This document shows positions 26,577 through 36,179 of a stretch of DNA of 64,000 nt, in pieces. The notes below the pieces were generated by a model. It had not been told where the DNA came from and made no database searches. It worked only from the letters and a program-made list of their open reading frames with translations. Source of the stretch: Candidatus Thiodiazotropha endoloripes. GTDB lineage: Bacteria > Pseudomonadota > Gammaproteobacteria > Chromatiales > Chromatiaceae. The DNA is taken from assembly GCF_001708965.1 (NCBI RefSeq), contig NZ_LVJW01000006.1:1426001-1490000 (forward strand), read 5' to 3'. How positions within the stretch are numbered: position 1 is the first letter of the stretch; each line of letters starts with the position of its first letter. The position numbers were made by a program, and so were the translations under genes.

Positions 26577-27867
26577 TCAGCAGCAACAACATAAAAAAAC
26601 CATGGATCGGGTGCAGAAGGGACTGGATCGCCGTTATCGTCAGGAGAGGCATTTTAAGTGGCTAGGTTTGGGTGCAATCATGCTGGGCCTGGTATTTGTC
26701 TCTTTTCTGTTTATCACGATTATCTCTAACGGTTACACCGCGTTTCAGCAGACCTACGTGAAGCTGGATGTGTTTTATGATCCGGAGATGATTGCGCCGA
26801 TTGGGGAGACCGATCCGGAGCTGCTTTCAAGAGCCAACTATGGTGGATTGATCAAAGCCTCGATGCGGCAGATGTTTCCTGATGTGACCAATCGCCGAGA
26901 GAAAAAGGTGCTGTATGGTCTGATCAGTAGCGGCGCCACATATGAGATCCGGGATGCGGTGATGAATAACCCGGAACTGATCGGCACCAAACAGGAAGTC
27001 TGGGTAGTGGCTGACGATGATTTCGACATGCTGATCAAAGGTCATATCGACCTGCGCTTACCCGAGAGCGATCGCCGCATCAAGGATAATCAACTGGCCT
27101 GGATCCATGATTTACAGGAGCAGGACCGGGTAGAGAAAAGGTTCAATACCACCTTTTTCACAGCCGGTGATTCCAGAGAGCCTGAACTGTCTGGTATCAA
27201 AGGTGCTGCCTATGGTTCGTTCTTTACCTTGCTGATATGTTTGACCCTCGCCTTTCCGGTAGGTGTTGCCGCAGCGGTCTATTTGGAGGAGTTTGCTCCC
27301 AAAAACCGCTGGACCGATATCATCGAGGTGAACATTAACAATCTTGCTGCTGTACCTTCCATCGTATTCGGTCTATTGGGTCTGGCGGTCTTCATCAACT
27401 TCTTCGGTCTGCCCAGATCGGTACCCCTGGTTGGTGGTCTGGTATTGGCATTGATGACCTTGCCGACCATCATTATCGCCAGTCGAGCCGCACTTAAGTC
27501 GGTACCCCCTTCGATCAGAGAGGCCGCGCTGGGTGTTGGCGCTTCTCCGATGCAGACCATAACTCATCATGTAGTGCCATTGGCGCTACCGGGTATGTTG
27601 ACCGGCACGATCATCGGCATGGCGCAGGCTTTGGGTGAGACCGCACCACTACTGATGATCGGTATGGTGGCGTTTATCGTAGATGTGCCGGGTAGCGTGA
27701 TGGATCCGTCAGCTGTCCTGCCTGTACAGATCTATCTGTGGGCAGACAGTCCGGAGCGTGCCTTCGTCGAACGTACATCCGCAGCGATTATGATACTGCT
27801 GGCCTTTCTCATCAGCATGAATCTGCTGGCGGTCTGGCTGAGAAAGAAATTTGAGCGCCGTTGGTAG
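26569..27867 (+). CDS. pstA: Phosphate ABC transporter permease PstA
   Basis: 432 residues. One N-terminal helix (LGAIMLGLVFVSFLFITII), then an unusually large periplasmic domain of ~150 residues, then the five-helix permease core with EAA loop (AALGVGASPMQTITHHVVPLALPG). The family norm is ~300 residues, so the large loop matches the extended variants also seen in the partner PstC. Overlaps pstC and lies 21 bp before pstB. Confidence 0.95.
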   Translation: MNNQQQQHKKTMDRVQKGLDRRYRQERHFKWLGLGAIMLGLVFVSFLFITIISNGYTAFQQTYVKLDVFYDPEMIAPIGETDPELLSRANYGGLIKASMRQMFPDVTNRREKKVLYGLISSGATYEIRDAVMNNPELIGTKQEVWVVADDDFDMLIKGHIDLRLPESDRRIKDNQLAWIHDLQEQDRVEKRFNTTFFTAGDSREPELSGIKGAAYGSFFTLLICLTLAFPVGVAAAVYLEEFAPKNRWTDIIEVNINNLAAVPSIVFGLLGLAVFINFFGLPRSVPLVGGLVLALMTLPTIIIASRAALKSVPPSIREAALGVGASPMQTITHHVVPLALPGMLTGTIIGMAQALGETAPLLMIGMVAFIVDVPGSVMDPSAVLPVQIYLWADSPERAFVERTSAAIMILLAFLISMNLLAVWLRKKFERRW

Positions 27868-27888
27868 ACTGGCGTAAGTGAGGAAATT

Positions 27889-28761
27889 GTGGAACAAGTA
27901 ATGAATGAGACAAGTACCGCAACGCCAGGTTTAGCAGAAGAAACCGAAGCTGCTGCGGGAACAGTGCAGAGTACGGATGCCACCGTCGGTGAGATCTATG
28001 TTGATGATCCACGTATGACCTGCCGTAACGTCAATGTCTATTATGGTGAAAAGCAGGCGATTTTCGATGTCAGTCTGGACATCGGCAAGAACCAGGTGAT
28101 CTCCATGATTGGCCCTTCCGGTTGTGGTAAATCAACCTTTCTGCGTTGCCTGAATCGGATGAATGACACCATTGATGTCTGCAGGGTAACCGGTCAGATA
28201 AAGATGGATGAGCAGGATATCTATGATGGTGGTTTGGATGTGGTTCCACTGCGCGCCAGTGTCGGTATGGTGTTCCAGAAACCCAACCCCTTTCCCAAGT
28301 CGATCTATGACAACATCGCCTATGGTCCGAAGATTCATGGTCTGAGTGATAACAAAGAGCACCTGGATTCGATCGTAGAGAGTTCACTGCAGAGAGCCGG
28401 TCTGTGGGAAGAGGCCAAGGATCGCCTCGATCAGCCGGGTACCGGTCTCTCCGGTGGTCAACAGCAGCGGCTCTGCATTGCCCGCGCGATTGCAGTCAGT
28501 CCTGAAGTCATTCTGATGGATGAGCCCTGTTCCGCACTCGACCCGATTGCTACGGCAAAAATCGAGGAGTTGATCGATGAGTTGCGAGAGAACTTTACCA
28601 TCGCAATTGTCACCCACTCCATGCAGCAGGCTGCTCGTGTCAGTCAACGTACCGCCTATTTTCATTTGGGTAAATTGATCGAAGTGGGGGAGACCGATCA
28701 GATCTTTACCTCACCCAGACACAAACTGACTGAAGACTACATCACCGGCCGTTTCGGCTAA
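27889..28761 (+). CDS. pstB: Phosphate ABC transporter ATP-binding protein PstB
   Basis: 290 residues. Walker [11 protein letters not shown]-loop ([11 protein letters not shown]), ABC signature LSGGQQQR, Walker B ([12 protein letters not shown]), and switch His (VTHSMQQ) are all present. An N-terminal extension of ~30 low-complexity residues precedes the ABC domain. GTG 27889 is used; the ATG at 27901 gives a protein four residues shorter. Confidence 0.97.
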   Translation: MEQVMNETSTATPGLAEETEAAAGTVQSTDATVGEIYVDDPRMTCRNVNVYYGEKQAIFDVSLDIGKNQVISMIGPSGCGKSTFLRCLNRMNDTIDVCRVTGQIKMDEQDIYDGGLDVVPLRASVGMVFQKPNPFPKSIYDNIAYGPKIHGLSDNKEHLDSIVESSLQRAGLWEEAKDRLDQPGTGLSGGQQQRLCIARAIAVSPEVILMDEPCSALDPIATAKIEELIDELRENFTIAIVTHSMQQAARVSQRTAYFHLGKLIEVGETDQIFTSPRHKLTEDYITGRFG

Positions 28762-28779
28762 CGCGAGGGCGGATCTGCA

Positions 28780-29514
28780 ATGAATGACATGACAAACGGA
28801 CATATCGTGAAGGCCTACAGCGCAGAGCTTAACCATCTGAATAAGCTGGTGCTGGATATGGGTACCATGGGGCAGGACCAACTGCGCAGGGCGGTGCAGA
28901 CTCTGAAGGATGAAGATCCGAAGGCGGCCGGCCATGTGATCGACCGTGATCGTAAACTGAATGAAATCGATGTACAGGCGGATGAAGAGATTATCCGCTT
29001 GATCGCTAAGCGTCAGCCGATGGCAAAGGACCTTCGCGACATCCTGACCGTACAGAAGACCATCTCGGACCTGGAGCGGGTGGGGGATGAAGCGCGTAAG
29101 ATCGCTAACCTCACCATCCATTTCTATGACAACGGGAAAAATCCTCCCAGCAAAGAGATTCTGCATGACATCTACGACATGTCGGAGTATGTCGATGAGA
29201 TGCTGGGGCTGAGTCTGGTGGCCTTTACCGAGCTTGATCTGGACAAGGCGATGGAAGTGATTGAGATGGACAAAAAGCTCTACGAGGATTTCAGAGGAAG
29301 TCTGCGTCGTCTTTCAACCTTTATCATGGAAGATTCACGCAATGTAGGCTCTGTTGTGGATATCGTACTGGCGCTGCGTGCCCTGGAGCGGATTGGCGGT
29401 CACGCCAAGAATATCGGTGGCTTTGTGATTTTTCTGGTCACTGGAAAAGATGTTCGGCACGAGGACATTCATGCGATTACCGCTGAGATTGAAGCCAGCC
29501 GAGTGGCTGAATAG
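28780..29514 (+). CDS. phoU: Phosphate signalling protein PhoU
   Basis: 244 residues of two three-helix PhoU bundles with the acidic metal-binding motifs (for example ERVGDEARKI and ERIGGHAKNIG). Links Pst transport to repression of the PhoR/PhoB system. Last gene of pstSCAB-phoU, 18 bp after pstB. A perfect 10-bp hairpin lacking a T tract lies at 29548-29580. Confidence 0.96.
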   Translation: MNDMTNGHIVKAYSAELNHLNKLVLDMGTMGQDQLRRAVQTLKDEDPKAAGHVIDRDRKLNEIDVQADEEIIRLIAKRQPMAKDLRDILTVQKTISDLERVGDEARKIANLTIHFYDNGKNPPSKEILHDIYDMSEYVDEMLGLSLVAFTELDLDKAMEVIEMDKKLYEDFRGSLRRLSTFIMEDSRNVGSVVDIVLALRALERIGGHAKNIGGFVIFLVTGKDVRHEDIHAITAEIEASRVAE

Positions 29515-29547
29515 GCGCCACCAACAGACAACACTCCCCTCATAATG

Positions 29548-29580
29548 TCCCATCCCTCACGATCTTCTAGAGGGATGGGA
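29548..29580. terminator. Hairpin between convergent phoU and heme-sensor genes
   Basis: Perfect 10-bp arms TCCCATCCCT (29548-29557) and AGGGATGGGA (29571-29580) with a 13-nt loop. No T tract on either strand, so it could be a Rho-assisted or processing hairpin rather than a canonical terminator. Confidence 0.5.
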
Positions 29581-29596
29581 ATTCGTTATACCAGGT

Positions 29597-30511
29597 TCAC
29601 TTATTGCCTTGAGAGAGTTTGCTGATCTTTTTTGCAGCAATGTTGACACTACGGCGCATCAGTTCGAATGAGCGGGTCAATGCACCAATCTCATCATCTC
29701 TTTCTGAGTAAAACGGTTGATTGCTACGCCCAAGGCTGACCTCTTTGGCGATCTCTGTGATCTCCTGTATGGGTTGAATGATCTTCTGCTGTACAACCCG
29801 GATAAGCACCAGTAGAACGATTGCAAAGAGTACAGTGATTGTTACGATGACAATCAGAAATCGTTTCAGAACGGCGGAGTTGAGATCGGCCAGGGGTACG
29901 CCGACCAGGCTGGCGCCGATGATCGTGCCGGTCTTCCAAGCGTATCCGGAATTTGTGCCGTAACGATCAACGATCTCCTGCGGTGCTGTTTTCGCTGAAC
30001 CATGACAGATCAGGCAACCATCACTGACTTTTGTTGCAGCCGCGGAGATCAGGTATTGGTTACCCTGGATCTCACCGGTCATGACAAGACCGTCATCCGG
30101 GTTACCGTAGCGCAACATCTCCAGGACTTTGAGTTCAAGCCCTTGTGGGTAGTTGTCCTTATTGAGTGGATTGTCACTCACCATTCGGATCAGGTAGCTG
30201 GGTTGCAGTTTTTTGAACTGAGTTGCCAGCTCCTTTGCCATGACCGTGGATGAGACCACGGGAGGAAAGAAAACCCCCTGGGGTAGGAAGTGGGGTCTGG
30301 TCCGCTCCCTGACGATAGAGCGTGCTGAGCGGACCACGTCGACCATGAGCTTGAGTTCCTTGTCAGCTTGAGAATAGAGTTCATCCTTGGTGATGAAATA
30401 GATGGTCGGTATGGCAATTAAAATACTGACCAGATAGATGATAAAAAGCCCTCTATAAAAAGCAGTTGAAACAGATCCTGTTTTTGTTGTTTCCCGGGAC
30501 GCAAGACTCAT
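29597..30511 (-). CDS. Tll0287-like heme sensor with HAMP domain and no output domain
   Basis: 304 residues: helix 21-40, a periplasmic domain of ~175 residues with a c-type heme motif CLICH (166-170), a second helix ~217-238, then HAMP to ~292 and a short tail. The periplasmic part (SARSIVRERTRPHFLPQ, FFPPVV, LNKDNYPQ) matches the DUF3365/Tll0287-like heme-binding sensor fold. Such proteins normally continue into a methyl-accepting, kinase or cyclase module. Here the chain ends after HAMP. It lies 8 bp downstream of the rhodanese gene on the same strand, so they are likely co-transcribed. A redox or gas-sensing role is inference. Confidence 0.82.
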   Translation of the reverse strand: MSLASRETTKTGSVSTAFYRGLFIIYLVSILIAIPTIYFITKDELYSQADKELKLMVDVVRSARSIVRERTRPHFLPQGVFFPPVVSSTVMAKELATQFKKLQPSYLIRMVSDNPLNKDNYPQGLELKVLEMLRYGNPDDGLVMTGEIQGNQYLISAAATKVSDGCLICHGSAKTAPQEIVDRYGTNSGYAWKTGTIIGASLVGVPLADLNSAVLKRFLIVIVTITVLFAIVLLVLIRVVQQKIIQPIQEITEIAKEVSLGRSNQPFYSERDDEIGALTRSFELMRRSVNIAAKKISKLSQGNK

Positions 30512-30519
30512 TGGACTTA

Positions 30520-31542
30520 TCAGCAGCCTGGTTTGCTCAGACCTGACTTACAGGTTGCCGGAAGCGGTTCAAGCATCACTGTTTTAACCGGACGGTTCTG
30601 CAGGGTCCACTGGTGCATCGAACCATCGAACAGGCGTGCCATACTGTTGCCGACAAGTTCATGCTCGATAAACCAGGGACCGGCGGCAAGATGACCGCTA
30701 TTGCAGTAGAAAATGGTCGGTTGGTCGGCTTCGATCCCGCTGATCTCCAGGATCGAACGGTAGGCCTCCGGGGAGTAGAATTTGATTGCATCGCGGTCTT
30801 TACGGAACAGCACTTCGGTAGGGAGCATTTTAGCGCCTCTGATATGACCGAAAGCCGAGACATAATCGCGCTTGTTGATGCCGTAGAATTGTTCTGTTCC
30901 ACGGGCATCGACCAGTTGTACATTGGCTTCGGCGTTAGAGACGTCATTCGGAGTGGCGATCAGTTCAGTGCGGGTTGCAGTGGCCTTCCAGTTACCCGGA
31001 GTGGCGGATCCTTCAGTGGTGACCACCTTGTGTCCATCGTTGAGCCAAGCTGCCAGCCCGCCATCCAGTACGGCTACATTGTCTTCACCAAAGTACTTCA
31101 ATTGCCAGAATAGCCGCAGTGCTTCGTTTACCCGCTTCGGAGTCATGCCGGTGGAAACGATGATAATCGGTTTGCCGGAGTGCAATCCGGCTGTTTGCAT
31201 GAGTTTTTCGAAGTCATCTTTTTCCGGCAGAAGATATTTTACCTTCTGACCATCAACCTGACGTTCACCGCGAATCGATTTATAGGGCAGCAGAATGGCG
31301 TTTTCAATATGTCCACCAGCCTGTGTCAGTACTTCCCGATTCGCTTTTTCCTGTAGCTCAAACACAGGCTGGGTAGTGAAAGTTGGTTTGTTGGAACGTA
31401 CATCGATGACTTGAACCTCTTGGAGATTCTTGGCCAGCCATTGGGTGTCCACGATTGAGCCGGGCAGTTGTGCAGCGGATGCGTTTCCGATCAGAATGGC
31501 GGCGGTAAATATTAGGGGCAATAAAATCCTGTACAGCTTCAT
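30520..31542 (-). CDS. Periplasmic tandem rhodanese-like protein
   Basis: 340 residues with a signal peptide ending at ASA (residue 23) and two rhodanese domains. The first domain has Ser-Thr-Gly in place of the active-site loop (IIIVSTGMT), so it is probably inactive. The second has the catalytic Cys at 280 in FYCNSGHLA. Thiosulfate or polysulfide sulfurtransfer in the periplasm would suit a sulfur-oxidising bacterium, but the substrate is not shown by sequence. Two more Cys lie in the last ten residues (CKSGLSKPGC). Probable operon with the downstream heme sensor. Confidence 0.88.
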   Translation of the reverse strand: MKLYRILLPLIFTAAILIGNASAAQLPGSIVDTQWLAKNLQEVQVIDVRSNKPTFTTQPVFELQEKANREVLTQAGGHIENAILLPYKSIRGERQVDGQKVKYLLPEKDDFEKLMQTAGLHSGKPIIIVSTGMTPKRVNEALRLFWQLKYFGEDNVAVLDGGLAAWLNDGHKVVTTEGSATPGNWKATATRTELIATPNDVSNAEANVQLVDARGTEQFYGINKRDYVSAFGHIRGAKMLPTEVLFRKDRDAIKFYSPEAYRSILEISGIEADQPTIFYCNSGHLAAGPWFIEHELVGNSMARLFDGSMHQWTLQNRPVKTVMLEPLPATCKSGLSKPGC

Positions 31543-32366
31543 TGGTTTCTCCTCATTAAATACTTTTAAATAATCTGAATGGGTAATCTCAAAAATAGTG
31601 TTGCTTATTGATTGGTGTGAGAATTTGATGGTGTTTATTACAAGTTGAGAATTGGGTTTAAAGGTTGGTGTTTCTGCTTGAGTCCTGGTGCTTCTCTATT
31701 GCTCCCTTCCATGTTGTAAGGGTTTGTCATCTTTCGTTGTGTTGATGGACTTATCGGGGTGTCTGCTGAAGTGGTATTCGGCCTGCTCCGAATGCTTCTG
31801 TAGCGATAGGATGGTCTGTGCAAATGGATTGGCCGGTGTGACCGGAAGAGTGTGTTGGATGGCTGGGTTAAGTTGATCGCCTGCAGGATTAACAGCACGG
31901 TACACTGGATTATCCGGATTTTCGGGCCAGTGATCCTGTCTTGATTCTGACTGTCTACGGATAGCCGTGAGCAGAACAGTCTGTTAAGACTGATTGGCGG
32001 TTTCAGTAACCGGTAACGCCAATACTCCATCGAATCACCAACAAACTGATGCGTATCAGTTCCTTATTAAATGAATCCAAGGTTGTGTGTTGATGTTCAG
32101 TGATCCTTCACATCCCTAATAAAGCCAGGGTAATCTAAACCAAATAAAATAACAGAAGCAATAACTATAACTAAATGGTGTTATAAAGCTTGCCTGTTTG
32201 TTTCATTCGGTGCAGCTGATAGTGAGCTCGTGTTGAATCGGATTGGTTTGTTGTTTTTGATGATTATGAGGCGGGTCTAAGAAAGCGTTTCTGGTGGTCT
32301 GAATCTATACAATTTCTCAAGCGCTGTTTGATGGTTCAAGCTGTACCGTGCTTTGCTTGCAGTCAG
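31543..32366. other. Gene-poor spacer upstream of the rhodanese gene
   Basis: About 820 bp. The longest frames (minus 31638-32030; minus 31696-31905) lack a ribosome binding site and any recognisable domain. One of them, 69 residues with GTG at 31905, has a protein-like composition but is unsupported. The rhodanese promoter should be at the left edge. Confidence 0.45.
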
Positions 32367-32759
32367 TCACACAGATTGGCTGATGATCTTATCGATCTTG
32401 AATAGAAGTGACTGTGCGATATCGGGCTGGTCGATCTCATCATTGATGACATCTTTGATTGAATCAAATTCTTTGCATTGTTCAATTGTATCCATAATGA
32501 AACTTCCCATCGGGCCAATCTCTTCCGGTAGACTGTTTTCGATTTCGGATCTCTGTTGAGTGGAGAGCAGTATCGGGCGACTGTCGTCGGTGTTGGGTAT
32601 GACGAAGGCTTGCGGTTGTTCGGGCTCGGCTTGAACCATCTGTTCATGAATGGAGAGGATCTGGTTGAAGATGGTTTCGTTATCTTCAAGCTGCATCTTT
32701 TTTATCAGGCTTATACTCTGCTCGAATCGACAGGATCCATGCTTGATATTTGCGATCAT
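32367..32759 (-). CDS. Small acidic protein, possibly a DUF8082-like domain
   Basis: 130 residues, not firmly recognised. The composition looks protein-like: acidic, with alternating helices and no stop-rich shadow partner. The C-terminal ~65 residues contain [16 protein letters not shown] followed by a second helix and LLFKIDKII. This recalls the small DUF8082 module found at the ends of some bacterial signalling kinases; the resemblance is by eye only. ATG 32696 is an alternative start (MQLEDNE). Both starts have weak ribosome binding sites. It lies alone in an AT-rich stretch. Confidence 0.42.
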   Translation of the reverse strand: MIANIKHGSCRFEQSISLIKKMQLEDNETIFNQILSIHEQMVQAEPEQPQAFVIPNTDDSRPILLSTQQRSEIENSLPEEIGPMGSFIMDTIEQCKEFDSIKDVINDEIDQPDIAQSLLFKIDKIISQSV

Positions 32760-33388
32760 TGGTATGGCTTTACCGCCGGTACGCAGTCTGCATTGGAGGG
32801 AGACGATACGCCCCTTGTCAAGGCCGAATGTGGCTGAGTGTTGTTCGCTGCTGACGATATAGAGATAGCCAGTGGAGTTGCTCTTGGCTAATAATCTCGC
32901 TAAGTGGAAGGTAGTTTGCTTTCATAAGTCACCAATCAGACTGTGATGCGGCCTGCTATATATCTGTTGATGTTTAATAAAACAGGTTTTAAATATAAAT
33001 TGAAAACCTAACTTTACGCTTACTCGAATCGTAAGATCTTTTTAATAACATATAATTATTTAATATCCTAGCTTAACGACAGCTTATGCTTTTCGATTTG
33101 CATCGCAGTCGACAAGTGAAAGGATAGTGTTGGCAGACCCTGGTGTGTTGCGCTTTATCTGTCCGGTGGAAATAGTGCGAAGCAATTCACTTGTCAGTTT
33201 TTTATTTCAGTGTTTATTTTGATGGAAGGTAGCGGCTTGGTTAGAAAAAACGTTGTTGAGTTATGACGTCTTTATTGCTGTTTTTCATAGGTTGGCTTGT
33301 CGTAATGAAGACGAGGTGTCAGGTTTGCTCTCTGCTATAACAACAACGATCACTACTTTTATAATCGATCTTGATCCCAGCAATGAGA
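32760..33388. other. AT-rich spacer downstream of priA
   Basis: About 630 bp with a strongly AT-rich core near 32980-33070. I see no gene. A plus-strand frame at 33253 runs into the antisense strand of priA and is rejected. Confidence 0.45.
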
Positions 33389-35590
33389 TTACAACATCTC
33401 TTGTGGATCGACATCGACAGACCAGCGTACCTTACGAGCATGGGGTAGTGTCGCGAATATCTCAATTGCTTCCGACAGCCAACGATGCAGCGGCAGACGC
33501 TGGTTTGATTGAATCAGCAGGTGGGCTCTGGTCTTGCCGGCTCGTCGTTCCATGGGGGCGGGGACAGGTCCCCAGAACTCAAGTTCAGCAGCGTGCTGGA
33601 GTTTCTGACAGCCTTCTAACAACTGTTTAAGAAACAGCTCAGGATAATCCGATCGATTCGCTTCTGCGCGAATCAGAACCTGATGGGCATAGGGGGGTAA
33701 CATAGCCATTTGCCGCTCCTGCATTGCCAGCTTGGCAAAAGCCGCATAACCCTGTTGGGTCAGCAGCTGCATCAACGGATGGTCGGGATGACGGGTCTGG
33801 ATCAGCACTCGTCCCGGGCGTTCGGCCCGCCCAGCCCGGCCGGCCACCTGCAGTATCAGCTGAGCCATCCTTTCAGAAGCTCTGAAATCAGCGCCAAACA
33901 GCCCCTGATCCACATCCAGGATGGCCACCAGTGTAACCGAGGGAAAATGGTGTCCTTTGGCGATCATCTGGGTACCGATCAGCAGCGGGATGCTGCCTGA
34001 ATGGACCTGTTTCAATAATTTTTCCAGGCTTCCCTTGCGGCTGGTGGAGTCCCTGTCGATTCGTGCCAGGGGATATTTAGGAAAGTGTTGGCGTAGGATC
34101 TCTTCAACCCGTTCCGTACCCTGACCGAGCGGGCGCAGATCGGGGCTGCCACAGCTGGGACATGCCACTGGCTCTCTCTGCTGGTGACCGCAATGGTGAC
34201 ACCAGAGCAGTTTCTGCTGGCGATGATGGGTCATGCGTGCGTCACATCGGGGACAGTCTGTCAGCCAGCCGCAGGCATGACAGGTCAGCATCGGGGCGTA
34301 ACCGCGACGGTTGAGAAACAACATCGCCTGCTCACCCGCCTGCAGGGTCTGTTCAAGATGTTTCAGCAGGGCGGGAGAGAGTCCCCCTTTGAGATGGCCA
34401 TTGCGAATGTCGATCAGTGCAAGGCTGGGCATGCTGGCATCGGCGGCCCGTTTCGGTAGGTCCAGCTGGCGGTAACGGCCCTCCTGGGCGTTTCTCAACG
34501 ACTCCAGCGACGGGGTTGCGGAGCCCAGTACCACCGGGCAGCCGATCTGCTGTGCGCGAACCAGTGAGATATCCCGGGCGTTGTAACGAAATCCCTCCTG
34601 CTGTTTGTAGGAGAGGTCATGCTCCTCGTCGACAATGATCAGACCCAGGCTGGGCATTGGAGTAAACACGGCAGAACGGGTTCCAATGAGGATATGCTGC
34701 CGCATCTGACGCATTGCGTGCCAGATCTTTTCCCGCTCTCCATCCGCCAGTGCGGAGTGCAGCACGGCAACCTCATGCCCCATGCGCTGTTGGAAACGCT
34801 GCAGCAGTTGCGGGGTCAGGCCGATCTCCGGAACCAGGATCAATGCCTGCCGTCCCTGGGCCAGAACATCGGCGACCAGGTGCAGATAGACTTCGGTTTT
34901 GCCGCTGCCGGTTACCCCGTTGAGCAGAAAGGCCTGAAACCCATCCAGATTTTCGCGAACACGGTCTACCGCCTGCTGCTGTTGTGGGTTGAGCTGATAA
35001 GCCGCTTCGCTGGGGAGTGTTTGGGGTGGCAGTTCGCAGGGGGTAACCAGACCTTTATCCAGCAGACTGCGCAGTACCGCAGGGGAGAGGTCATGATCCT
35101 CCGCAAGCTTGCTTTTGGCCAGACCCTGTGGATGGTGTTGAAGCGCAAGGATTACGCTGCGCTGCTTGGGTGCCCTGGAGAGACTCTCTGCATCGACGGC
35201 CTCACCCGCCTGGGTGAGTCGCAGGCCAGGAGGGCTGGCTTTGGATGCGGTCGGCTTTTTTCTCAGGTTCACCGGCAGGGCATGAAATATCACATCGCCC
35301 AATGGGTGTTCATAATAATCAGCCGCCCACTTCAGCAGACGCAGGTCTGAAGGCTGAAGCAGCGGAGCCTGGTCGAGTTGAGACAGTGCCCGTTTCAGTT
35401 TACCGGCCGGAACTGAAGACTTGTTGTTGGTTGAGATCAGTATGCCAACACGGCTGCTGCGGCCAAAAGGTATCTCAAATCGGCATCCGGGGGTGAGCGT
35501 GGTGACGTTGTCTTCAGGAGGAAGGTAGTCAAAGAAGCCGCGAAGGGGGCCGGCGAGCGCTATTTTTAATATGGTATCCGATTCCATCAC
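33389..35590 (-). CDS. priA: Primosomal replication helicase PriA
   Basis: 733 residues. A 3'-DNA-binding domain at the N-terminus, then a superfamily 2 helicase with Walker A (GVTGSGKTEVYL), the DEEH box (LIIVDEEHDLSYKQQEGFRY), and a zinc-binding region with paired Cys (CHACGWLTDCPRC and CHHCG...CPSCG). Restarts stalled replication forks. Full length. The upstream spacer carries DnaA-box-like sequences (see 35905-36119). Confidence 0.97.
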   Translation of the reverse strand: MMESDTILKIALAGPLRGFFDYLPPEDNVTTLTPGCRFEIPFGRSSRVGILISTNNKSSVPAGKLKRALSQLDQAPLLQPSDLRLLKWAADYYEHPLGDVIFHALPVNLRKKPTASKASPPGLRLTQAGEAVDAESLSRAPKQRSVILALQHHPQGLAKSKLAEDHDLSPAVLRSLLDKGLVTPCELPPQTLPSEAAYQLNPQQQQAVDRVRENLDGFQAFLLNGVTGSGKTEVYLHLVADVLAQGRQALILVPEIGLTPQLLQRFQQRMGHEVAVLHSALADGEREKIWHAMRQMRQHILIGTRSAVFTPMPSLGLIIVDEEHDLSYKQQEGFRYNARDISLVRAQQIGCPVVLGSATPSLESLRNAQEGRYRQLDLPKRAADASMPSLALIDIRNGHLKGGLSPALLKHLEQTLQAGEQAMLFLNRRGYAPMLTCHACGWLTDCPRCDARMTHHRQQKLLWCHHCGHQQREPVACPSCGSPDLRPLGQGTERVEEILRQHFPKYPLARIDRDSTSRKGSLEKLLKQVHSGSIPLLIGTQMIAKGHHFPSVTLVAILDVDQGLFGADFRASERMAQLILQVAGRAGRAERPGRVLIQTRHPDHPLMQLLTQQGYAAFAKLAMQERQMAMLPPYAHQVLIRAEANRSDYPELFLKQLLEGCQKLQHAAELEFWGPVPAPMERRAGKTRAHLLIQSNQRLPLHRWLSEAIEIFATLPHARKVRWSVDVDPQEML

Positions 35591-35597
35591 GAGACTT

Positions 35598-35630
35598 CAG
35601 GGTCTGTTAACACTAATCCAATCAGCCCTG
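35598..35630 (+). repeat. Copy of a short dispersed intergenic repeat
   Basis: A 33-nt element just upstream of priA, with CAGGG and CCCTG at its ends and the core GTTAACACTAATCC. Related copies occur at 6737, 23006, 41587 and 61239. Confidence 0.5.
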
Positions 35631-36179
35631 CCGGGGGCTGCTTTATTTTCCAGCAAGGTGGAGTGAGCGATGTGTGCTTATTCTACATCAGTGAACGACT
35701 CTGTTACCGTTTGAAATGGTTGCTGTACCATCTCGGTCTGCCATGCCACCGGCCACTCTGCATGGTGCATCGTTCGATTGCAATCACCAGAGCTCTCTGT
35801 GGGGTTGTGGTGTGTTGATCGGAGAGTGGATTAGGCTGCTGTTATTGGGGTATAAAATGTTGTTATCAAAGAGGTGGTGAAATGCACTGTTTTAAGGCAC
35901 GACTTTTTCCACAAGTGCTGTGGATAACTTTGTGGACATTTATGGAATAGAGGGTCCAAGGCCTTGTGTTTGTTGGATTACTGTTAATTTGACTATTTTT
36001 TTAACAGTTTGACTAACACTATAATTAACAAGTAGTTATAGTATATTAATCACTTCTAATAGTAATAAAATTCGCAAAGCCTTGTATGTTGTGATGCAAC
36101 ATTAGCACATTGTGAATAAGCACTGACTGCCAGAGGCGTGAAAGGGCGGGGTTTGATCCGCAGGATAGGGGGATTTGGC
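35631..36179. other. AT-rich spacer with a DnaA-box cluster
   Basis: About 550 bp between the divergent priA and fructosamine-kinase-like genes. It has one perfect DnaA box (TGTGGATAA, 35919-35927) and three near matches: TTTTCCACA at 35905-35913, TGTGGACAT at 35931-35939 and TGTGAATAA at 36111-36119. Between them lies a highly AT-rich tract around 35980-36070. Confidence 0.55.
35905..35939. promoter_or_regulatory. DnaA-box cluster (candidate)
   Basis: A one-mismatch box at 35905-35913, a perfect TTATCCACA on the minus strand at 35919-35927, and a two-mismatch box at 35931-35939. The first two form an inverted pair separated by 5 bp. Confidence 0.5.

Noticed and set aside
31638-32030. 130-residue minus-strand frame upstream of the rhodanese gene
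   Set aside because: Basic, Ser/Pro/Thr-rich translation overlapping another frame of similar quality; no start signal.
33253-33630. 125-residue plus-strand frame beginning in the spacer and running over the priA 3' end
   Set aside because: More than half is antisense to priA and the rest lacks any recognisable motif.
34619-35350. 243-residue plus-strand frame opposite priA
   Set aside because: Shadow of priA; low-complexity His/Gln-rich translation and no start context.
36001-36070. AT-rich tract considered as a mobile-element end or attachment site
   Set aside because: No terminal inverted repeats, direct repeats, integrase or tRNA in the vicinity.
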